Shown here: positions 5,996 through 10,424 of the stretch, one piece after another | Numbering within the stretch: position 1 is the first letter of the stretch | Layout: the number at the start of each line of letters is the position of its first letter | The notes under the pieces: generated by a model | Told to the model about the DNA's origin: nothing | The model's database searches: none | Seen by the model: only the letters and a program-made list of their open reading frames with translations | Origin: Candidatus Methylomirabilota bacterium | Lineage (GTDB): Bacteria > Methylomirabilota > Methylomirabilia > Methylomirabilales > Methylomirabilaceae | Length of the DNA: 10,424 nt | Direction: 5' to 3' | Assembly: GCA_003105305.1 (NCBI GenBank) | Contig: PQAQ01000269.1 | Location: 1 to 10,424 of the forward strand | Made by a program: the position numbers and the translations under genes

Positions 5996-6057
5996 AAAGG
6001 TTGAGCTCGACTTGCTTGACCTTTGCCGCTAAAGGATCGGATCCTCCGCGACGAACC

Positions 6058-6086
6058 TTGGAATCGGTTACGCCCTCTGCTATCAT
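6058..6086 (+). promoter_or_regulatory. Putative promoter of the 79-residue gene and nfo
   Basis: TTGGAA at 6058-6063, a 17-base spacer, then TATCAT at 6081-6086 preceded by TG one base away (an extended -10: TGCTATCAT). The -10 box matches consensus at 5 of 6 bases. Transcription would begin near 6092, giving a leader of about 29 bases. Confidence 0.45.
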
Positions 6087-6120
6087 GACACCGGGACGAC
6101 GAAGCAGGACGGGAGAAGAC

Positions 6121-6360
6121 ATGCCGACCCCAGATGAACTCAAGGAAGAGGAACGGAAACTGCGACAACTTCGGCTCGTGGTCAGCCTCACCATGAGTAC
6201 GATCAGTCAGACGACACTGTCGCTGGAAGAGGCCTCCAGGATGGTCGTCGCCACCAGGGAGTTGGCGCTGCGCCTCTTTCCTGGGAAGGAGCAGGTCTTC
6301 GATCTGATCTATCAGCCCCGCTTCCGAAGATTGTTGGCCGAACGATTTCGCCTCCACTGA
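6121..6360 (+). CDS. Conserved-looking small protein of unknown function
   Basis: The product is 79 residues, soluble and largely helical, with no signal peptide or membrane segment. An acidic/basic N-terminal helix (PDELKEEERKLRQLRL) precedes a hydrophobic stretch (VVSLTMSTISQTTLSLEEASRMV) and a C-terminal block, LFPGKEQVFDLIYQPRFRRLL. I do not recognise a named domain, and no function can be assigned. The ATG at 6121 is preferred over upstream in-frame starts because GGGAG lies about 5 bases before it and a promoter ends at 6086. It precedes nfo by 28 bases on the same strand, suggesting co-transcription. The gene is supported by start signals, codon pattern and position, not by recognised homology. 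Confidence 0.7.
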   Translation: MPTPDELKEEERKLRQLRLVVSLTMSTISQTTLSLEEASRMVVATRELALRLFPGKEQVFDLIYQPRFRRLLAERFRLH

Positions 6361-6388
6361 CCCTCTCTGCCCACCCTTGGTCGCCTCA

Positions 6389-7315
6389 ATGACACGATCA
6401 CACTCGCCGCGGACCCAACCGGACGATCTGATTCTTGGCGCCCACATGTCGATCGCAGGGGGCGTTGATCTGGCGCCGCTCAGGGGTCGGCAGGTCGGCT
6501 GTCGGACCATCCAGATTTTTACCAAAAGCAGTAATCAATGGCGGGCCAGACCCTTGCCCTCAGACGAGATCGATCGGTTTCACGCGCATCTTCAGGCGGC
6601 GGCCATCGCTCCGGCTGTGGCGCACAGCGCCTATCTGATCAATCTGGCGTCTGCGGACCCCGCATTACATCAGCGGTCGATGGCCGCCTGTCAGGAGGAA
6701 CTTGAACGGGCCGAGATGCTAGGCATCCCCTTTCTGGTGCTCCATCCTGGGGCCCACATGGGGACCGGCGAGGAGGCGGGATTACAACGGGTCGCGCAGA
6801 GTCTCCGGGAACTGTTGAAGCGAACGGACGGTTGTCGAGTCCGGGCGGTGCTCGAAACGACCGCAGGCCAGGGGACCACCTTGGGATATCGGTTCGAGCA
6901 GATCACACAGTTGCTGGATCAGATCGGCCTCCCCGAGCGGACCGGCGTCTGCCTGGATACCTGTCATCTGTTCGCAGCCGGTTACGATATCCGAACGCCG
7001 GATGCCTATCACGCTGCGCTGGATCTGTTCGACCACATCGTGGGCCTCTCCTCACTCAAGGTCATTCACCTCAACGACAGCAAGGGACCATTGGGGTGTC
7101 GCGTGGACCGTCATGAGCACATCGGCGAGGGGACGATCGGCCTTGAGGCGTTTCGCTGCCTGGTCACCGATCCACGTCTGCGCGGGATTCCGATGATCAT
7201 CGAAACCCCGAAGGATGGTGATGTCGTCGAGACGGATCGCCGAAATCTACGCGTCCTCCAGGGTCTTGCGCAAAGTCAGCGGGCACCGCGCGCACGTACC
7301 GTACGGCAGCATTGA
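6389..7315 (+). CDS. nfo: Endonuclease IV (AP endonuclease, base-excision repair)
   Basis: The product is 308 residues with a TIM-barrel AP endonuclease 2 domain. It cleaves DNA 5' to abasic sites and removes blocked 3' ends, in the cytoplasm. All zinc ligands of the family can be placed: H79 (VAHSAYLINLA), H119 (LHPGAH), E156 (VLETTAGQG), D190 and H193 (CLDTCHLFAAGYD), H227 (HLNDS), D240 and H242 (DRHEHIGEG) and E272 (IIETPK). The opening LGAHMSIAGG and the SNQW motif are also canonical. The first ATG (6389) is used; a TTG at 6377 would add four residues and neither has a clear Shine-Dalgarno sequence. The N-terminus has about 16 residues before the conserved core. Likely co-transcribed with the small gene 28 bases upstream. 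Confidence 0.95.
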   Translation: MTRSHSPRTQPDDLILGAHMSIAGGVDLAPLRGRQVGCRTIQIFTKSSNQWRARPLPSDEIDRFHAHLQAAAIAPAVAHSAYLINLASADPALHQRSMAACQEELERAEMLGIPFLVLHPGAHMGTGEEAGLQRVAQSLRELLKRTDGCRVRAVLETTAGQGTTLGYRFEQITQLLDQIGLPERTGVCLDTCHLFAAGYDIRTPDAYHAALDLFDHIVGLSSLKVIHLNDSKGPLGCRVDRHEHIGEGTIGLEAFRCLVTDPRLRGIPMIIETPKDGDVVETDRRNLRVLQGLAQSQRAPRARTVRQH

Positions 7316-7446
7316 TCACTCCCGCAATACCGGAAAGATTTTTGGTTGCATTGATGCTGAAAAGGGGTTAACGTGAAATTGTACAGAGTCGTCACGAGAT
7401 CTCCGCACCTGTGATCGCGTCTTGAGCCGGCGGGGTATGAAGATAC

Positions 7447-7461
7447 AAGGAGGTCATCCAG
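7447..7461 (+). promoter_or_regulatory. Extended Shine-Dalgarno-like sequence upstream of ftsE
   Basis: The 15 bases starting AAGGAGGT and ending ATCCAG are complementary to the usual bacterial 16S rRNA 3' end with a single mismatch. The AAGGAGGT core ends about 20 bases before the ftsE ATG at 7475, too far for normal spacing, and no in-frame start codon lies between. Folding of the intervening bases, or a standby ribosome site, could reconcile this. Confidence 0.35.
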
Positions 7462-7474
7462 GGCTGGTTCGACC

Positions 7475-8182
7475 ATGATCCAGATGTTCCATGTGTACAA
7501 AACGTTTGGAAAAGATCTGGAGGCCCTGGTCGATGTCGATCTTCATATTCACAAAGGGGAGATGGTCTTCCTCGCTGGCGCCAACGGCGCCGGCAAAAGC
7601 ACGCTGCTCCGTCTGATCTTTTGCGACGAGCTTCCCACCTCCGGCCAGATCCTGGTCAATGGCCGCAATCTCGTTCGTATGAAATCGAGGGAGGTCCCGT
7701 ATCTCAGGCGGACACTGGGAATCGTCTTTCAGGATTTTAAGCTCCTTCGTGACCGAACTGTCGAGGACAATCTTACCCTAGTGGCCAAGGTCGTGGGCAT
7801 GACGGCGTTGGACGCTAAGCGGAAGGTTGCGCAATTGCTGACACTGGTCGGGCTGTCCCACAAGGCACAGATGGCGCCGTACAAGCTGTCAAGCGGCGAA
7901 CAGCAGCGGGTGGCAATGGCGCGAGCGCTGATGAACAATCCGGCCATTCTCTTGGCCGACGAACCGACCGGGAATCTGGATGCCGAGTTGGCCACGGACG
8001 TCCTTCGACTGCTCTTCGAAATTAACGCACAGGGCACCACTATCTTGGTAGCCACCCACGATCTCAAACTGGCGGAAGAGGCAGGCTGCCGGACGGTGTT
8101 CCTCAAGCAGGGAAGGATCGTCGGCGAATGGCAGCAGGCGAATCGGCTGACAGGTTGGGTTCAGCCGCAACTGCCGGAATAG
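7475..8182 (+). CDS. ftsE: Cell division ATP-binding protein FtsE
   Basis: The product is 235 residues, one ABC ATPase domain. Walker A is GANGAGKST (35-43), the Q-loop is at Q86 in IVFQDFKLL, the signature LSSGEQQ lies at 138-144, Walker B and D-loop are ILLADEPTGNLD (158-169), and H195 is the switch histidine (VATHD). VFQDFKLL and the short length are typical of FtsE and not of larger transporters. It sits on the inner face of the membrane bound to FtsX, and ATP cycling is thought to switch periplasmic EnvC-type activators that open amidases at the septum. ATG 7475 gives the usual MIQ start; a second ATG is at 7484. FtsX follows 20 bases downstream, so they are one operon. Confidence 0.96.
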   Translation: MIQMFHVYKTFGKDLEALVDVDLHIHKGEMVFLAGANGAGKSTLLRLIFCDELPTSGQILVNGRNLVRMKSREVPYLRRTLGIVFQDFKLLRDRTVEDNLTLVAKVVGMTALDAKRKVAQLLTLVGLSHKAQMAPYKLSSGEQQRVAMARALMNNPAILLADEPTGNLDAELATDVLRLLFEINAQGTTILVATHDLKLAEEAGCRTVFLKQGRIVGEWQQANRLTGWVQPQLPE

Positions 8183-8202
8183 GGGGATTGCGGTGCTCGT
8201 AG

Positions 8203-9099
8203 ATGGTTGAGAAGCTGAAATATCTGTTGGCATACGCCGCAACCAACCTGGTTCGCGCCGGATGGGGCGGTCTGGCGTCGATCGCGAGCATCGCGGTGTC
8301 GTTCGTCATTATCGGTATGTTCGTCCTGTTGATCCAACACATTAACGCGCTGGTCGCTCAGTGGCAGGAACAGTTCCAGGTGTCAGTCTTTCTGGATGAT
8401 CAGATTACGCCGCTGCAGATAGACATGCTGAAGCGGCGGATCGAGAACGAAGCGGCCGTTAAGAGCTTTACGTTCACGAGCAAAGAAGAGGCGCTGACCA
8501 ATTTCCGTCGGGAGCTCAAGGGGCAGGAAAGCCTGCTCGAGGGTCTGGGGGATAATCCGCTCCCCGCCTCCTTCCAGCTCAAGATCCGCGAGGGATATCA
8601 AAGCTCGGAGGCTCTCAAAACGCTCAGCGCGTACCTGAGCCGTCTCGAGGGCGTGGAGGAGATCCAGTACGGACAGGACTGGGTCGAGCGGATGTCTCAG
8701 GCCGTGCGAATCATTAAGCTGCTGGGCGCTATCATCGGTTCGGTGCTGACGCTCGGGTCGGCAATGATCGTCTCAAATACCATTCGACTTGCCGTGTACG
8801 CGCGCGCGCAGGAGATTGAGATTATGCGCCTCGTCGGCGCCACCAAGGCGTATATTCGCGCGCCCTTTCTGGTAGAGGGGATGCTGCAGGGCGGCCTCGG
8901 CGCAGCGCTCGCGCTGGGAGCCCTATTCGCAGCCTATCGGTTTGTGGCGCCAACCTTCACGGTCACCTCTCCGCTCTTCTTGAGAACGACGGGTCAGGGG
9001 TTCATGGAATCGTCGATAATGGTTGGTTTGGTGGTCGGGGGCGCCGCGATCGGCGCCTTGGGCAGTGCGATGGCTGTCAGCCGCTTCCTGAAGACGTAG
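8203..9099 (+). CDS. ftsX: Cell division protein FtsX
   Basis: The product is 298 residues. The layout is that of FtsX: a short cytoplasmic start, membrane segment about 24-45, an extracytoplasmic domain about 46-168 (QVSVFLDDQITPLQIDMLKRR, then EGVEEIQYGQDWVERM), and three further membrane segments near 170-193, 225-247 and 271-292. The YARAQEIEIMRLVGATKAYIRAPFLVEG stretch between segments two and three is the conserved FtsX coupling region facing FtsE. The in-frame TAG immediately before the ATG fixes the start at 8203. The Shine-Dalgarno candidate (AGGGGGA, 8181-8187) is distant. It forms the membrane half of FtsEX, and its outer loop should bind the coiled-coil of the EnvC-like product encoded 6 bases downstream. 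Confidence 0.95.
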   Translation: MVEKLKYLLAYAATNLVRAGWGGLASIASIAVSFVIIGMFVLLIQHINALVAQWQEQFQVSVFLDDQITPLQIDMLKRRIENEAAVKSFTFTSKEEALTNFRRELKGQESLLEGLGDNPLPASFQLKIREGYQSSEALKTLSAYLSRLEGVEEIQYGQDWVERMSQAVRIIKLLGAIIGSVLTLGSAMIVSNTIRLAVYARAQEIEIMRLVGATKAYIRAPFLVEGMLQGGLGAALALGALFAAYRFVAPTFTVTSPLFLRTTGQGFMESSIMVGLVVGGAAIGALGSAMAVSRFLKT

Positions 9100-9105
9100 T
9101 CGGCC

Positions 9106-10356
9106 GTGACGAGATCGAAGCAATGGCTCAAATCGCCACATACCCGCCGGGTGATAGTCGTGTGCATGGCAACGCTCCTCGCCGGCCCGCAATCCGGCCA
9201 GGCGGCTGACGGCAAGGCAGGATCCTCATTACGCCTCCGGGAAAAGCGGAACGAGCTCAGCGAGATAAAAAAAGAGCTGAACCACGAACGTAAGCAATCG
9301 CAGCGAGTCGCGCGGCAAGAGCGCACGCTTTTCGATGACCTGAACCGGATCGAACGTGAACTTCAACGGAAAGGCCGAGAACTGAAAGAGTTGCAGACGA
9401 AGTTAAAGGTCAGCACCGATCGGCTTCGGACAACCCAGCACGAGATCGGGCTCACTAAGGCTCGCCTCGACCGGATGCAAAACCTGTTCCGGAGACGTGT
9501 TCGCGCCATTTATAAACAGGGGCAGTACGGTTATGTACAAGCCCTCCTGTCCTCTGAGGATCTGTCGGGTGCTGAGCGCCGTATACGATACCTCGCGACC
9601 ATTGCACATCAGGATCGTTTGATGGTCGCAGCGTATACTGCCACACTCGGGACGCTGGGAACTCAACAGGCCGTCATCGAGCGATCGAAAGCCGAACTGA
9701 CTCAAGCCCAGAAGGCCATCACAGAAAAGCGCGAAGAGATCCTGGAAGAACAGCGGGCCAGACGTCTATTGTTGGCCAGGGTACAGGAAGAAAAGAAGGG
9801 ACATCTGGTGGCGATTCGGGAGTTGGAGCTGGCGGCTCGCGAGCTTCAGCGCCTCATCAGTCGCCTGCAGCAACAGAAGCGGTCACGGATCGGGAAAGCG
9901 CCCCGTTCGATACCGTCACAAGCGGCCGACCGGTCTGAGCCAAGCGGATCGTTTGCGTCGCTCAAAGGCCGCTTGCCGTGGCCGACCGCCGGCGTCCTCG
10001 TCTCGACGTTCGGGCGGCAGGAGCACGCGCGTTACAGGACGGTCACCTTCAACCGCGGTATCGAAATCACTGCTCCAGAGGGACAAAAGATCGTATCGGT
10101 CTCCGACGGTGTCGCTCTGTACGCCGACTGGTTCAAAGGGTATGGCCGCTTGATCGTCCTTGACCACGGCGAGGAATACTATACCGTCTATGCACACGCC
10201 GCCGAGATCCTCGTCAAACCGGGCGATCGCGTCGCAAAAGGACAGATCATTGGAACCGTCGGTAACACTGGGTCGGCAACCGGATCACAGCTCTATTTCG
10301 AAATACGCTATCGTGGCGGACCTCAGGATCCTGTCGCCTGGCTTTCCCCCATGTGA
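9106..10356 (+). CDS. envC: EnvC-like murein hydrolase activator with degenerate LytM/M23 domain
   Basis: The product is 416 residues. A signal peptide (MTRSKQ..., core VIVVCMATLLAG, cut after GQA near 33) is followed by a long charged coiled coil (about 41-260, KRNELSEIKKELNHER, ELQRKGRELKELQTKL) and a C-terminal M23/LytM domain (about 288-416). That domain lacks most catalytic residues: the HxxxD motif is N316-x3-E320, and the HxH motif is Q395-L-Y397, leaving only H364 (YAHA). This is the condition of EnvC/NlpD-type activators, which bind and switch on amidases without cutting peptidoglycan. A GTG start lies 6 bases after ftsX, so expression is coupled with FtsEX, whose outer loop is known to bind the coiled coil in other bacteria. 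Another name for the family is murein hydrolase activator EnvC/peptidase M23. Confidence 0.92.
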   Translation: MTRSKQWLKSPHTRRVIVVCMATLLAGPQSGQAADGKAGSSLRLREKRNELSEIKKELNHERKQSQRVARQERTLFDDLNRIERELQRKGRELKELQTKLKVSTDRLRTTQHEIGLTKARLDRMQNLFRRRVRAIYKQGQYGYVQALLSSEDLSGAERRIRYLATIAHQDRLMVAAYTATLGTLGTQQAVIERSKAELTQAQKAITEKREEILEEQRARRLLLARVQEEKKGHLVAIRELELAARELQRLISRLQQQKRSRIGKAPRSIPSQAADRSEPSGSFASLKGRLPWPTAGVLVSTFGRQEHARYRTVTFNRGIEITAPEGQKIVSVSDGVALYADWFKGYGRLIVLDHGEEYYTVYAHAAEILVKPGDRVAKGQIIGTVGNTGSATGSQLYFEIRYRGGPQDPVAWLSPM

Positions 10357-10365
10357 TGTGAGCAC

Positions 10366-10420
10366 AGGGTCAAGGGTTTAGGGCTTTTTGAGTTCTCGGA
10401 GACCCTATACCCTATACCCT
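10366..10420 (+). terminator. Possible imperfect hairpin downstream of envC
   Basis: GGGTCAAGGGTTTAGGG at 10367-10383 can pair with CCCTATACCCTATACCC at 10403-10419 at 14 of 17 positions, plus an outer A-T pair at 10366/10420. The loop of about 19 bases includes CTTTTTG. It begins 10 bases after the stop at 10356 and may end or stabilise the ftsEX-envC message. Confidence 0.35.
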
Positions 10421-10424
10421 ATAC
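10403..10424. repeat. CCCTATA heptamer tandem repeat at the window edge
   Basis: Three complete copies of CCCTATA in direct succession are followed by one base of a fourth, where the window ends. The true length is unknown. The related GGGTTTAGGG sequence 20 bases upstream has the opposite orientation. Confidence 0.75.

Noticed and set aside
7334..7407. Promoter for ftsE (TTGCAT-N17-TAACGT or TTGATG-N17-TGAAAT)
   Set aside because: Both candidates match the -10 consensus poorly (3-4 of 6), so neither is listed as a feature; the operon's promoter remains unplaced.
1..10424. Transposase, integrase, tRNA, rRNA, CRISPR array
   Set aside because: I found none: no DDE or tyrosine recombinase motifs, no terminal inverted repeats with target duplications, no tRNA-like fold and no spaced direct repeats.

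Overview
The window reads as a bacterial chromosome segment, moderately GC-rich, from a Gram-negative-type organism. The right half carries an ftsE-ftsX-envC divisome operon and an AP endonuclease IV gene. The left half is accessory: two toxin-antitoxin modules, an AAA/DUF4143 ATPase and several gene remnants. The mix would fit an environmental lineage such as NC10 (Methylomirabilota) or Nitrospirota, but that is an impression from protein style, not a demonstrated assignment.

Layout. 1-300: the first codons of a leftward gene that leaves the window, then a divergent promoter region. 308-1689: a secreted right-handed beta-helix protein split by a frameshift, followed by a strong hairpin terminator. 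1847-2452: a MazE/MazF-type operon with a clear promoter overlapped by a palindromic operator. 2469-2640: a decayed 3' end of a LuxR/NarL-type regulator gene. 2824-3984 (minus): an AAA ATPase with a C-terminal PD-(D/E)XK-like domain (DUF4143). 4141-4308: the last third of a DsbA-like thioredoxin-fold gene. 4354-5029 (minus): a VapB/VapC pair in which vapC has a one-base frameshift. 5135-5773 (minus): a NarL/FixJ-type response regulator whose phospho-acceptor aspartate position is glycine.

5774-6120 is an AT-richer divergent intergenic region with a cluster of TACGC motifs. From 6121 everything runs rightward: a 79-residue protein of unknown function, endonuclease IV (nfo), then ftsE, ftsX and an EnvC-like activator with a degenerate LytM domain. 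The window ends in a CCCTATA heptamer repeat that can pair with sequence just after envC.

How the genes work together: FtsE and FtsX form an ABC-type complex in the inner membrane that is known to control periplasmic EnvC-type coiled-coil activators of septal amidases, and the tight spacing here fits that pathway. Endonuclease IV is base-excision repair. The left part looks like an island of selfish or stress modules (mazEF, vapBC, DUF4143 ATPase) bracketed by the intact response regulator and a same-orientation decayed copy of its 3' end, with at least three broken genes. I see no transposase, integrase, tRNA, rRNA or CRISPR. No clearly new multi-gene system is evident. The most unusual points are the D-to-G receiver, the TACGC array, the regulator remnant bracketing the island, and the long 16S-tail-like sequence before ftsE.
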